DNA of 26,807 nt from CAVSWN01 sp046728115 (GTDB lineage Bacteria; Acidobacteriota; Vicinamibacteria; Vicinamibacterales; CAVVIG01): positions 1 through 26,807 of the forward strand of contig JBKPDW010000159.1 of the NCBI GenBank assembly GCA_046728115.1, in the 5' to 3' direction. Shown piece by piece: positions 6,654 to 15,408 of the stretch. Made by a program: the position numbers and the translations under genes. The notes under the pieces are model-generated. The model searched no databases. It was given only the letters and a program-made list of their open reading frames with translations, and was not told the DNA's origin. The stretch's first letter is position 1. Each line of letters starts with the position of its first letter.

Positions 6654-7994
6654 TTAAGTGTCGTGACGTCTGAGGAACGCCGGGACGTCGAAACGCGATC
6701 CGAGCTCGAGATCCGGGTCGGTGCCGGGCGCGCGGAGCGTATCGGCATCGGCCTGGCTACCGCCGGTGCTGGCGACGTCGTACGCGCCGGCCGGCGATTG
6801 GACCGGACTACCAGCCGATGCGGCCAGCGGCAGATCGACGAGCGGCTTGCGGGCGATCGAGAAGCGTGGCGCAAGCCGATCGGCCGACGTGGGCGGCGGG
6901 ACAATCGTCGGTTCCTGCCTGGTGCGCGCAACATCGGCGTATTGCGACAAATCGACCGGCGTCTGTGCAGGCGCACCCATGGGCCGCACGATCGCCAGCG
7001 GATCGAACCCTGTGGCGATAACGGTGATCTTCACCTTGCCCTTCAAAGACGGATCGACCACGGCGCCGAAGATGATGTTCGCTTCTTCGTCGGCGGCCTC
7101 CTGGACAATCGACGACGCTTCGCTGACTTCGATGAGCGACAGATCGGGTCCGCCGGTCACGTTGATGATCACTCCGCGCGCGCCGTTCACCGACGTATCT
7201 TCGAGAAGCGGGCTCGAGATGGCTCGGCGTGCGGCCTCCATGGCCCGTTCCGGGCCTTCCGCGATTCCCGTCCCCATCATGGCGAGGCCCATGCCGGACA
7301 TGATCGTCTTGACGTCGGCGAAATCCAGGTTGATGAGACCTGGAACCAGGATCAGATCGGAGATCCCCTGAATGGCCTGACGCAGCACATCGTCCGCGGT
7401 CGCAAACGCCTCGGTGAGCGGCGTGGTGCGCTCGATGATCGAGAGCAGCCGGTCGTTGGGGATCGTGATGATGGTGTCGACACAATCCCGCAATGCTTCG
7501 AGCCCGCGCTCGGCCTGCAACAGCCGCTTCTTGCCCTCGAACTTGAAGGGCTTTGTCACAACGGCCACCGTGAGCGCCCCGAGTTCGGTGGCGAGGCTCG
7601 CGATGACAGGCGCCGCACCCGTTCCAGTCCCGCCGCCAAGACCGGTCGTGATGAAGATCATGTCGGCGCCGTCGAGCGCCTGAATGATGTTGTCGGTGTC
7701 TTCGAGCGCCGCCTGCCGGCCGACGTTCGGATCGGCGCCTGCGCCAAGACCTTTGGTCAGCTTGCTGCCGATCTGCAGCTTGACGCCGGCGGCGTTCGAG
7801 CGAAGGGCCTGCAGGTCGGTGTTGGTGACGATGAATTCGACACCTTCGAGGCCTGCCTGGACCATGCGGTTGACGGCATTGCCGCCGCCGCCGCCGACGC
7901 CGATCACTTTGATGTGCGCCCCGGCACTTGCCTCCTCGTCGAGGCGCAGCCGCATCTTTCTGGCATCCTTGTCGTCGCCCTTGTAGTCGCTCAT
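6654..7994 (-). CDS. ftsZ: Cell division GTPase FtsZ
   Basis: 446 residues from ATG 7994. FtsZ polymerises into the cytoplasmic Z-ring that organises division. The GTP-binding tubulin signature GGGTGTG is at 120-126, the N-terminal nucleotide loop GVGGGGGNAVNRM at 32-44, and the T7 synergy loop NLDFAD at 222-227. A variable Pro/Ala-rich linker leads to a C-terminal peptide DVPAFLRRHD, the docking site for FtsA and similar partners. An in-frame ATG at 8000 exists. However, the ribosome binding site GGAG (8003-8006) is 8 bases from ATG 7994 and only 2 from ATG 8000, so 7994 is preferred. It is the last gene of the dcw cluster, 15 bases after ftsA. Confidence 0.97.
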   Translation of the reverse strand: MSDYKGDDKDARKMRLRLDEEASAGAHIKVIGVGGGGGNAVNRMVQAGLEGVEFIVTNTDLQALRSNAAGVKLQIGSKLTKGLGAGADPNVGRQAALEDTDNIIQALDGADMIFITTGLGGGTGTGAAPVIASLATELGALTVAVVTKPFKFEGKKRLLQAERGLEALRDCVDTIITIPNDRLLSIIERTTPLTEAFATADDVLRQAIQGISDLILVPGLINLDFADVKTIMSGMGLAMMGTGIAEGPERAMEAARRAISSPLLEDTSVNGARGVIINVTGGPDLSLIEVSEASSIVQEAADEEANIIFGAVVDPSLKGKVKITVIATGFDPLAIVRPMGAPAQTPVDLSQYADVARTRQEPTIVPPPTSADRLAPRFSIARKPLVDLPLAASAGSPVQSPAGAYDVASTGGSQADADTLRAPGTDPDLELGSRFDVPAFLRRHDT

Positions 7995-8009
7995 TCCCAT
8001 AACTCCAAT

Positions 8010-9248
8010 CTAGAAGAATTCCCGAAACAATCCGCGGAGCCGTCCGGCGACGCGCACGAACGCGCCGGCTCCGACTGGCGCCCGCGCCAGTTCGCCGGCG
8101 GAATTGCGATGTGCGTAAAGGACCAGCCCGACGCCGGTTGCGAACGTCGGGCTGTTCACGTGATCCGCCAGGCCGCCGACGCCGTTCGGGCAGCCGCGGC
8201 GAATCGGCAGATCGAAAATCTGTTCGGCGATCTCGGGCATACCGTCGAGAATCGCGCCGCCGCCCGTGAGAACGATACCCGAATTGAGACTGCGCTCGTA
8301 CCCGGCGCGTCGAATCTCGTCCCAGACGAGGTGGAAGATCTCCTCGGCGCGCGGCTGAAGAATCTCCGACAGAATCCGGCGCGCCATTACGCGCGGCTTG
8401 CGGCCGCCCACGCTGGCAACCTCCATCGTTTCGTCCTCGTCAACCATACCCGACAACGCGCAGCCGCACTTGCGCTTGACTTTTTCCGCGTCGGGCACCG
8501 GCGTCCGCAGGCCGACCGCGATGTCGTTCGTGAAATGATCGCCCCCGACGTTGACGACGGCCGTGTGCCACAGGCTGCCGCGCTCGTGGATCGCGATGTC
8601 CGTCGTGCCGCCGCCAATGTCGACGAGTGCAACGCCAAGCTCCTTTTCGTCTTCCGTGAGCACCGACTCGCTCGCCGCCAGCTGCTCGACGATCGTCTCG
8701 GCGACGCCGACCCCCGCCCGGTTCACGCACGCCACGATGTTCTGCGTGGCGCTCTGGCTGCCGGTGATGATGTGGACGTTCACTTCGAGGCGCGCCCCGG
8801 TCATGCCGACGGGCGCTCCGATGCCGTCCTGCTCGTCCACGACGAAATCCTGCGGAAGCACGTGAAGTATCTCACGGCCCGTTGGAAGGGACACGGCCTT
8901 CGCCGCATCGATCGCCCGCCGCACATCGTCTCGCGTGATCTCGCGATTCTTGCCGGCAACCGCGATCACGCCGCGGCTGTTGAAGCCTTTGATGTGTGGA
9001 CCGGAGAGCGCAAGATGCACGGAGTCGATTTCGACGCCGGCCATCAGTTCCGCTTCCTCGTTGGCCTTCTTGATCGCCTCGACCGCCGCCTCGAGGTTGA
9101 CTACGACGCCCCGACGGATGCCGCGGGATTCCGCGACGCCGAGGCCGACGATCTGTAGACCGTCGCCATCGAGCATCTCGCCGACCACCGCGGTCACCTT
9201 CGACGTGCCGACGTCGAGCCCGACCAGGTATCGACTCCTTCGCGCCAT
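8010..9248 (-). CDS. ftsA: Cell division protein FtsA
   Basis: 412 residues. FtsA is the actin-like ATPase that tethers FtsZ to the membrane and recruits later division proteins. Seen here are the phosphate-1 loop LVGLDVGTSKVTAVVGE (8-24), the inserted 1C subdomain in residues about 85-165, the second ATP loop LVDIGGGTTDIAI (208-220) and the adenosine motif GIVLTGGGAIL. The C-terminal end VRVAGRLRGLFREFF is a basic amphipathic helix typical of the membrane-targeting sequence. It starts 4 bases after the ftsQ stop, with a GGGGGAAG ribosome binding site inside the end of ftsQ. Confidence 0.97.
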   Translation of the reverse strand: MARRSRYLVGLDVGTSKVTAVVGEMLDGDGLQIVGLGVAESRGIRRGVVVNLEAAVEAIKKANEEAELMAGVEIDSVHLALSGPHIKGFNSRGVIAVAGKNREITRDDVRRAIDAAKAVSLPTGREILHVLPQDFVVDEQDGIGAPVGMTGARLEVNVHIITGSQSATQNIVACVNRAGVGVAETIVEQLAASESVLTEDEKELGVALVDIGGGTTDIAIHERGSLWHTAVVNVGGDHFTNDIAVGLRTPVPDAEKVKRKCGCALSGMVDEDETMEVASVGGRKPRVMARRILSEILQPRAEEIFHLVWDEIRRAGYERSLNSGIVLTGGGAILDGMPEIAEQIFDLPIRRGCPNGVGGLADHVNSPTFATGVGLVLYAHRNSAGELARAPVGAGAFVRVAGRLRGLFREFF

Positions 9249-9252
9249 TGGG

Positions 9253-10086
9253 CTATTTCTTCCCCCTGCTCGGCCGCGCCGGCCGCACGTAGATGCGTCC
9301 TTCGAACCGCAGGTCGACGTAATCGATGTCCGCGATCCGCTCGCGAACGGCAGAGGCCAGCTCGAGATACGATTCGACGCGCGCGAGAAACTGATCCTCG
9401 CCGATCTGCATCACCGCCGGTTCGCCGCTCAGGATCACGGCGGCGTTGTGCAGATCGCTGACGTCCACCTGCGACAGGCGCTGCGCGATGGCGGGCTTCG
9501 ATTTCAACGCCGTGATCACGCGCGCCGCGAGATCGGCGCGCTGCTCGTCGGTCAGCGATCCGCTGTCGCTGGGCGCCGCCGCAAGACCATCCACGATCGG
9601 CAGATCGAGGTCGGCGTACTGCGGACCGTACTCGTCGATGACGATGCCGCGCGCGTCCACGAGGTACATCTCTCCGTGAATCCTTGCGATGGCGATCGGC
9701 AGCCGTTCGGCCACCACAACTTCAACCGTCGACGGCAGCGAGCGATGCAGGGCCGCGTCGCGTACCCACGGCGACGCCAGCAGGCGCCGACGCCAGGTGT
9801 CAAGGTCGGCCCAGAGAATGCTCTGGCCCTGCAGTCCATTCAGCACGGCGAGCACTTCGCCTTTCGACAACCGGTCGTTGCCGGTGACGATGATCCGATC
9901 GATGCGCAGGAGATGGGCGTAGGCCGCAACGGCAGAGAGCCGGTACGCACCGTAGATGACCAGGGCGCCCAGCGCGACATATTGCAGCACCGGACGAATC
10001 AGCGCACGCCAAGGCAGCCGCTTGCGCGATGGCTTCAGATGCGCTCGTCGGAAACGGCGGTCGGCCGGCGCCGCAACGGCTCTCAC
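9253..10086 (-). CDS. ftsQ: Cell division protein FtsQ/DivIB
   Basis: 277 residues. A basic cytoplasmic N-terminus is followed by one membrane segment (about 33-55, VLQYVALGALVIYGAYRLSA). The periplasmic POTRA domain follows (LLRIDRIIVTGNDRLSKGEVLAVL), then the FtsQ beta domain (SPWVRDAALHRSLPSTVEVVVAERLPIAIAR, YLVDARGIVID). FtsQ bridges early and late division proteins (FtsA/Z to FtsL, FtsB, FtsI). The start codon is GTG and overlaps the murC stop (GTGA), so murC and ftsQ are translationally coupled. In many bacteria murB and ddl lie between these two genes; they are absent here. Confidence 0.93.
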   Translation of the reverse strand: MRAVAAPADRRFRRAHLKPSRKRLPWRALIRPVLQYVALGALVIYGAYRLSAVAAYAHLLRIDRIIVTGNDRLSKGEVLAVLNGLQGQSILWADLDTWRRRLLASPWVRDAALHRSLPSTVEVVVAERLPIAIARIHGEMYLVDARGIVIDEYGPQYADLDLPIVDGLAAAPSDSGSLTDEQRADLAARVITALKSKPAIAQRLSQVDVSDLHNAAVILSGEPAVMQIGEDQFLARVESYLELASAVRERIADIDYVDLRFEGRIYVRPARPSRGKK

Positions 10087-11558
10087 GGCGTCAGCTCCTG
10101 AACGAGCCGTTTGGGCAGCGAGCCGATCGACCCGGCTCCGAGGGTGATCACGACGTCTCCAGGCCGTGCAATCCGTCGAATCGCGGCAGCCACGTCGTCG
10201 AGTCGCGGGGCGACTATGACCGACGCCACATCGCGCCGCACCGCGGCGGCGAGTGCATCGAGCGTCACGCCCGGGATCGGGTCTTCGCCGGCCGCGTAGA
10301 TTTCGGTGAGTACGACATGGTCCGCTGCCGCAAGCGCGGGGCCAAAGGCCGACAGCAACGCTGCCGTCCGAGTGAACCGATGCGGTTGGAACGCGACGAT
10401 GATCCGACGGTTCAGCTGACGCGCCGCCGCCAGCACCGCTGCTATCTCCGTTGGATGATGACCGTAATCGTCGACGACGAGGATGCCGTTCGGCTCGCCA
10501 CGAATGTCGAAGCGACGCTCGACGCCGCGGAAATCCTTCAGCCCGGAGGCGATCCGTTCGAAGGGCAGTCCGAGTTCCAACCCGACGGCCACGGCCGCCA
10601 GCGCGTTCTGGAGGTTGTGGCGTCCTGGCACCGAGAGCGCCAGCGTGCCCAGCGTGATGCCGTCGGTCGCTTTCGAGTGCGCCCGCGCCGGACCTCGACG
10701 CAGTACTCGGGCCTTCACGGCGAGCGGTCCGAGCTCGACGTCGGTCGCGGTCAACGCGGCATCCGGGCCCAATCCGTACGTCGTGATGCGGCGCGTCATC
10801 CGCGGCAGGATCGCGGTCAGATTCGGATCGTCGACGCAGGCCACGACGCCGCCGTAGAACGGCACCTTGTTCGCAAAGTCGACGAATGCCTGCTGCAGAT
10901 CGTCGAACCCGCCGTAGTTTTCGAGATGCTCGTGATCGATGTTCGTAATCACCGCAATTGTCGGAAACAGTTTCAGAAACGACCGGTCGCTCTCATCGGC
11001 TTCCGCCACCATCAACTCGCCGCGGCCGAGCCGGGCGTTGCCGCCGAAAGCGCTGAGCCGACCGCCAATCACAGCCGTCGGATCGAAGCCTGCGCGTTCC
11101 AGCACCAGTGCGATCATTGACGTCGTCGTCGTCTTGCCGTGTGCGCCGGCGACCGCGATCGCAAAGCGAAGGCGCATCAGTTCCGCGAGCATCTCGGCCC
11201 GCGGAATCACGGGTATCTGCCGTGCGACCGCCTCGCGAACCTCGGGATTCGCCGGGCGCACCGCCGAGGACATCACGACAACGTCCGCGTCGCCGACGTT
11301 CTCCGCTCTGTGGCCGTACTCCACTCGAATTCCCAGCGAGGCGAGTCGTTCCGTCACGCCGCTTCGCTGTTCATCCGAACCGCTGACGGCGTATCCCAGG
11401 TTCGCGAGGAGCTCGGCGATCCCGCTCATGCCGATCCCGCCGATCCCGACGAAATGCACCCGCCGTGTTTTGCCGAGCACGATCGAGGGTTCAGGGTCCA
11501 GGATGAAACGTGCGGCACCCGACACTTTGGCACCTGGCACAGTAGCACCTAGCACCAT
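10083..11558 (-). CDS. murC: UDP-N-acetylmuramate-L-alanine ligase
   Basis: Up to 491 residues. MurC adds L-alanine to UDP-MurNAc in the cytoplasm, the first peptide step of peptidoglycan synthesis. The nucleotide-substrate loop VGIGGIGMSGIAELL is at 37-51. The ATP loop GAHGKTTTTSM (138-148), the NIDHEHLENYG central motif and the C-terminal VVDDYGHHPTEI and QPHRFTRT segments follow. The start is uncertain: ATG 11558 lies inside the heptamer repeat array, and the first ~28 residues (MVLGATVPGAKVSGAARF...) look repeat-derived and non-homologous. GTG 11481, about 13 residues before the conserved loop, is the closest start to the family's usual N-terminus but lacks a clear ribosome binding site. 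Confidence 0.95.
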   Translation of the reverse strand: MVLGATVPGAKVSGAARFILDPEPSIVLGKTRRVHFVGIGGIGMSGIAELLANLGYAVSGSDEQRSGVTERLASLGIRVEYGHRAENVGDADVVVMSSAVRPANPEVREAVARQIPVIPRAEMLAELMRLRFAIAVAGAHGKTTTTSMIALVLERAGFDPTAVIGGRLSAFGGNARLGRGELMVAEADESDRSFLKLFPTIAVITNIDHEHLENYGGFDDLQQAFVDFANKVPFYGGVVACVDDPNLTAILPRMTRRITTYGLGPDAALTATDVELGPLAVKARVLRRGPARAHSKATDGITLGTLALSVPGRHNLQNALAAVAVGLELGLPFERIASGLKDFRGVERRFDIRGEPNGILVVDDYGHHPTEIAAVLAAARQLNRRIIVAFQPHRFTRTAALLSAFGPALAAADHVVLTEIYAAGEDPIPGVTLDALAAAVRRDVASVIVAPRLDDVAAAIRRIARPGDVVITLGAGSIGSLPKRLVQELTP

Positions 11559-11594
11559 GGCACGGTAGCACCTGGCACCGTAGCACCTGGCACC
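11528..11594. repeat. Heptamer-type tandem repeat between murG and murC
   Basis: About nine imperfect 7-8 bp units on the plus strand (TGGCACC, TGGCACA, GTAGCACC, TAGCACC, ...). They fill the whole space from just before the murG stop into the annotated start of murC. Read on the transcribed strand the units are GGTGCCA/GGTGCTAC. The unit supplies AGGTG sequences that could act as weak ribosome binding sites. It also places an ATG and a GTG in frame with murC. Confidence 0.85.
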
Positions 11595-12701
11595 TCACTT
11601 TCCTTCCTCCACCAACGCCAACGCTCGATCGACGATCGTTTTCGCCGCATCGGGTTTCGCCAGCGCCCGTGCCGCTGCAGCCATGCGTTGCCGCCGATCG
11701 CGATCGCCGGCAAGCGCAAGCAACCGATCCGCAAGCCGTTCGCCCGTCATCTCGGCCTGGAGCAGAAGCTCCGCCGCGCCCGCCTCGACCAGACGCGCGG
11801 CGTTCTTGCGCTGGTGATCGTCGGTGGCAGTCGGCAACGGCACCAGAATCGCCGCCTTCCCTGCCGCCGTGATCTCCGCCAGGGTCGTCGCGCCTGCTCG
11901 GCAGACGATCAGGTCCGCTCGTCCGAGCTGCCGTCCCATGTCGTAGAGGAACGGCTCGACGTCGGCCGAAAGCCCGGCTTGGCGGTAGGCGGTGCGCACC
12001 ATCTCCACGTCTCGTTCTCCCGCCTGATGGGTGACATGAAGATGCGCATCACCGGTCGCCAGCCGCGACGCTGCCTCCACCATGGCCACGTTGATCGCGT
12101 GCGCGCCCTGAGAGCCGCCAAAAACTAGAACCCGTGTAACGGACGCCGTGTCATCGATGCCCCTCTCCGAATCGACTCCCGCAGACCGAAACTCGTCACG
12201 AACCGGATTACCGCTGACAAACGCTTTTGCTCCGAAGAACGTCCGCGTCGAATCGAACGTCACCGCCGCCGCTCGCACGAATGGCGCGAGCAGCCGATTC
12301 GTCAACCCGGGCACGGCGTTCTGCTCCAGCAGCATGGTCGGCACGCCGCGCATGGCGGCGACCATCACGACCGGACCCGAGCTGTAGCCTCCAACGCCAA
12401 TCACCAGAGTGGGACGCCGCGACGAGACGAGACGCCAGGCGTCGACGAACCCTTGCGGCAACAGGACAACGCCACGCAGCCGATCCGCGATCGACTTGCC
12501 CTTGATGCCGGCGGTACGGATCACATCCAGCTCGAACCCTTCGCGCGGCACGACGCGAGTCTCGATGCCGCGCGTGGTTCCGGCAAACGAGATGACCGCG
12601 TCCGTCCGCCGCAACCGCAGTTCTCGCGCGACTGCGATGCCGGGATACAGGTGACCGCCGGTGCCACCACCGGCAATCACGACACGCAACGGCTCGGCCA
12701 T
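11595..12701 (-). CDS. murG: UDP-GlcNAc:lipid I N-acetylglucosaminyltransferase
   Basis: 368 residues, family 28 glycosyltransferase of normal length. MurG adds GlcNAc to lipid I on the inner face of the membrane to make lipid II. The N-terminal GGGTGGHLYPGIAVA loop (11-25), GVGGYSSGP, LLEQNAVPGLTNRLL, VFGGSQGAHAIN and the donor-binding region CRAGATTLAEITAAGKAAILVPLP...DDHQRKNA are all present. The ATG directly follows the ftsW stop with no gap. The repeat array lies between its stop and murC. Confidence 0.97.
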   Translation of the reverse strand: MAEPLRVVIAGGGTGGHLYPGIAVARELRLRRTDAVISFAGTTRGIETRVVPREGFELDVIRTAGIKGKSIADRLRGVVLLPQGFVDAWRLVSSRRPTLVIGVGGYSSGPVVMVAAMRGVPTMLLEQNAVPGLTNRLLAPFVRAAAVTFDSTRTFFGAKAFVSGNPVRDEFRSAGVDSERGIDDTASVTRVLVFGGSQGAHAINVAMVEAASRLATGDAHLHVTHQAGERDVEMVRTAYRQAGLSADVEPFLYDMGRQLGRADLIVCRAGATTLAEITAAGKAAILVPLPTATDDHQRKNAARLVEAGAAELLLQAEMTGERLADRLLALAGDRDRRQRMAAAARALAKPDAAKTIVDRALALVEEGK

Positions 12702-13802
12702 TCATGCCTCGGGCGATGCGTGCTGCGAGACGTTCAACAGAATCCCCATGCCGACCAGATTGATCAGCAGTGACGACCCGCCTGCGCTGACGAACGGCAG
12801 CGGAATGCCCTTGGTCGGCATCAGCCCCAGCACGACGCTGATGTTCTCGAAGGCCTGAACCGCGACCATCGTCGTCAGACCCAGCGCGAGAAACGCCCCG
12901 AACGCATCGGGGGCGCGCAGGGCGATCCGCAGGCCGCGCCAGGTTACGACGCAAAAACACGCCAGCACTACGCTGGCGCCCATCAAGCCGAGTTCTTCGG
13001 ATAGCACCGAGTAGATGAAATCCGTATGCGGCTCCGGCAAATAGAAGAGCTTTTGGACGCCGTTCATCAGCCCGCGACCCCACACTCCACCGGTCCCGAC
13101 CGCGATCAACGACTGGATGATCTGAAAACCATCGCCGAGCGGGTCGTCCCACGGATTGAGAAACGCCAGCGTCCGCCGGCGCCGATACGGCGAACTCATC
13201 ACCACGACGTAGAGAACCGGAACGGCCGCCAGCAGCACGCCGATGATGTAGCGATAGTTCAGTCCTGCCGCGAAGACCATCACCGCCGCGATCAACAACA
13301 GCGACATCGATGTCCCGAAATCCGGCTCCGCCAGGATCAGCGCGACCAGCCCGATCACCACGACAGCGATCGGCGCCAGCGCATAGCCCACATCGTCGAT
13401 GCGGTGCATCCGTCGCTCGAGCAAGGCCGCGATGAAGAAAACGGCAACGAGCTTGGCCAACTCCGATGGCTGTATGCCGATGCCGCCTACCCCAAACCAT
13501 CGCCGCGCGCCGTTCACCGGTGCGCTGAAAAACACTGCAATCAGTCCCGCCACCACAAGCGCGAGCGTGGTCCAGATGAAGGCTGGCTGACGATAGTGGC
13601 GGTAGTCGATTCGCATCACCACGGTCAGCATCGACACGCCGAGTAGCGCCCAGAGCGCCTGGCGAACGAGAAACATGGATGAGTTGCCGAATCTCTGCAG
13701 CGCCACCGGTGCCGACGCGCTGTAGACCATGACGATGCTCAGACCCACGAGCAGGATCGTGGAAATGAACAACACACGGTCCGACTTGAGTTTTCTCGCC
13801 AT
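12702..13802 (-). CDS. ftsW: SEDS peptidoglycan glycosyltransferase FtsW
   Basis: 366 residues with about ten membrane segments. SEDS proteins polymerise lipid II glycan strands; FtsW does so at the septum together with the FtsI transpeptidase encoded upstream. Family elements seen: ARRWFGVGGIGIQPSELAKL, LAEPDFGTS (with the catalytic Asp region), NPWDDPLGDGFQIIQSLIAVGTGGVWGRG, LPEPHTDFIYSVLSEELG and GLMPTKGIPLPFVSAGGSS. An RNA polymerase reading the operon must cross a 243-base structured spacer between murD and this gene. A separate promoter there is possible but I do not see a clear one. Confidence 0.96.
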   Translation of the reverse strand: MARKLKSDRVLFISTILLVGLSIVMVYSASAPVALQRFGNSSMFLVRQALWALLGVSMLTVVMRIDYRHYRQPAFIWTTLALVVAGLIAVFFSAPVNGARRWFGVGGIGIQPSELAKLVAVFFIAALLERRMHRIDDVGYALAPIAVVVIGLVALILAEPDFGTSMSLLLIAAVMVFAAGLNYRYIIGVLLAAVPVLYVVVMSSPYRRRRTLAFLNPWDDPLGDGFQIIQSLIAVGTGGVWGRGLMNGVQKLFYLPEPHTDFIYSVLSEELGLMGASVVLACFCVVTWRGLRIALRAPDAFGAFLALGLTTMVAVQAFENISVVLGLMPTKGIPLPFVSAGGSSLLINLVGMGILLNVSQHASPEA

Positions 13803-14045
13803 CTACCCCCTATTGCTCGTCTCGAATTCCTCCGAAACAAAGGCCGCGTACGGGACTACGATCAGGGGTTAGGGACCAGGGACTCGGCCTGACCCCTGGT
13901 TCGGGCCACGTAAGCGGTCAGCAGTCATCAGTCGGTCCTGGGCCAAGGCACCAGCTTCCCGAGCCGGGGCAGCTCGGGTTCCCAGCAGCCAGTCCTCCGC
14001 CGCACGAACCGACTGACGACTGCTCACCGTTTACGCCTCCTCAAA
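13803..14045. repeat. Structured intergenic element between murD and ftsW (nested inverted repeats)
   Basis: Arms 13910-13936 and 14008-14034 are inverted copies of each other over 27 bases with three mismatches (core CAGTC-TCAGTCGGT). Between them is a second hairpin, CCCGAGC 13958-13964 with GCTCGGG 13972-13978, around a 7-base loop. A third pair, CAGGGGT 13863-13869 and ACCCCTG 13892-13898, lies on the ftsW side. It overlaps three degenerate heptamers AGGGGTT, AGGGACC, AGGGACT at 13864-13884. No T-run follows any stem on the transcribed strand, so a simple terminator is not indicated. It may be a dispersed repeat (REP- or MITE-like). Confidence 0.65.
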
Positions 14046-15398
14046 CTACCTGTCCCGTAACCGCAGCACTTCCTCCTTGAACCTCCGGCCTCGATCCGCG
14101 TAATCGGCGAACATGTCGAAACTGGCGCACGCAGGCGCCAGCAGCACCGTTCCCGTCGGTTGCGCAAGCGCGTACGCACGTCCGATGGCATCGCCGAACG
14201 TATCTGCCTCGTACACATCGACGGCGCCAGCCAGCGCTTCGCGAATCAGAGAACGAGCTTCGCCGATTGCTACGACGGCTTTGGCTCGCGCTGCCAGCGG
14301 TTCGCGGAGCAGCCGCAGATCGCCGCCCTTGAAACGGCCGCCGACGATGGCGACGAGTCCGCGATCGAAGCTCTCGATCGATCGAAGCGCCGATTCGACG
14401 TTCGTTGCTTTCGAGTCGTTCACGAATCGCACGCTTCCGATCTCGGCCACGAGCTCCATCGCGTGTTCGAGTCCGGGAAATGCCTCGACCGTGGCCGTCA
14501 TCGCAACTGGCGACGCGCCGGCAATCGCGCCGACGGTCGCCGCGGCCATCACGTCATTGATGAGGTGGGGCCCGAGGAGGTGGATCGCATCGAGCGGAAC
14601 GAGCTTTTCCGTCCGATTGGGTCCCCGATCGACGATCCAGCCGTTTTCGATGACCGTGCCGCAGGGAAGCGACGCATGCAGCGCAAACAGGCGGCGCGCT
14701 GCACGTGCGCCACGCGCCAGCTCCAATACCGCGGGATCGTCGGCATTGATCACCGCATGGTCGTCGGGATTCTGGTTCTCGAACACTCGCGCCTTCGCAG
14801 CTGCGTATGCGCTCACGGTGGGATGACGATCGAGATGATCCGGCGAGAAGTTCAACATCACCGAAATCCACGGGTGGAAGGTGTCGATCTGCTCGAGCTG
14901 GAAGCTGCTCGCCTCGACGACGTGAAAGGTGTCGGGTGTCGAGTGCGCAACCTGCGCGCTGAGGGGCGACCCGATGTTCCCGCCCACGGTCACTCGAAAG
15001 CCCGCAGTTTCGAGAATGCGCCCCGTCAACGCCGTGGTTGTGGATTTCCCTTTCGTTCCTGTAATGGCGATCACGCGTCCACGCAGCCATCGCGACGCGA
15101 GCTCGATTTCCGCAATCACCGGCACGCCTCGATCGCGGGCCGCCTGCACCGCCGGCAGATCGGGGGAGACCCCTGGGCTGAGCACGACGAGATCGGCGTC
15201 GCCGAACGTGGAGGGCTGGTGACCGCCGAGCTCGAGGCGGACGCCGAGCGCCGTCAGCGGCGCGACACGCGGAATGTCGGCACGAATGTCCGAGAGCGTG
15301 ACCTTCGCGCCACGGCGTGCGAGCAGTTCCGCCGCAGCGACTCCACTCCTCGCCGCACCCGCTACAGTCACGCGCTTCCCGCTCACGTCAAATCCCAA
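14046..15398 (-). CDS. murD: UDP-N-acetylmuramoyl-L-alanine-D-glutamate ligase
   Basis: 450 residues from a proposed TTG at 15398. MurD adds D-glutamate to UDP-MurNAc-L-Ala. The N-terminal KRVTVAGAARSGVAAAELL loop, LVVLSPGVSPDLP, the ATP loop GTKGKSTTT (114-122), SSFQLEQIDTFHP, NFSPDHLDRH, NDSKATN and LLAPACASFDMFADYADRGRRF are all typical. The frame is open to an ATG at 15467. Those extra residues (RDWRLGIGDWGLG) are encoded by the adjacent heptamer array and do not look like MurD. GGAGA lies 7 bases before TTG 15398. A GTG at 15386 is another option. Confidence 0.95.
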   Translation of the reverse strand: MGFDVSGKRVTVAGAARSGVAAAELLARRGAKVTLSDIRADIPRVAPLTALGVRLELGGHQPSTFGDADLVVLSPGVSPDLPAVQAARDRGVPVIAEIELASRWLRGRVIAITGTKGKSTTTALTGRILETAGFRVTVGGNIGSPLSAQVAHSTPDTFHVVEASSFQLEQIDTFHPWISVMLNFSPDHLDRHPTVSAYAAAKARVFENQNPDDHAVINADDPAVLELARGARAARRLFALHASLPCGTVIENGWIVDRGPNRTEKLVPLDAIHLLGPHLINDVMAAATVGAIAGASPVAMTATVEAFPGLEHAMELVAEIGSVRFVNDSKATNVESALRSIESFDRGLVAIVGGRFKGGDLRLLREPLAARAKAVVAIGEARSLIREALAGAVDVYEADTFGDAIGRAYALAQPTGTVLLAPACASFDMFADYADRGRRFKEEVLRLRDR

Positions 15399-15408
15399 AA
15401 TCCTCTCT

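Noticed and set aside
6636..9158. 840-codon open frame on the plus strand antisense to ftsZ and ftsA
   Set aside because: It is rich in Arg, Asp and His, has no domain I recognise, and lies opposite two certain genes. Long antisense frames are expected in GC-rich DNA.
12208..13500. 430-codon minus-strand frame overlapping ftsW and murG in another frame
   Set aside because: Arg/Gly/Ala-rich out-of-frame reading of two certain genes.
13958..13978. GC-rich hairpin as a rho-independent terminator between murD and ftsW
   Set aside because: No run of T follows the stem on the transcribed strand, and the operon logic continues across it.
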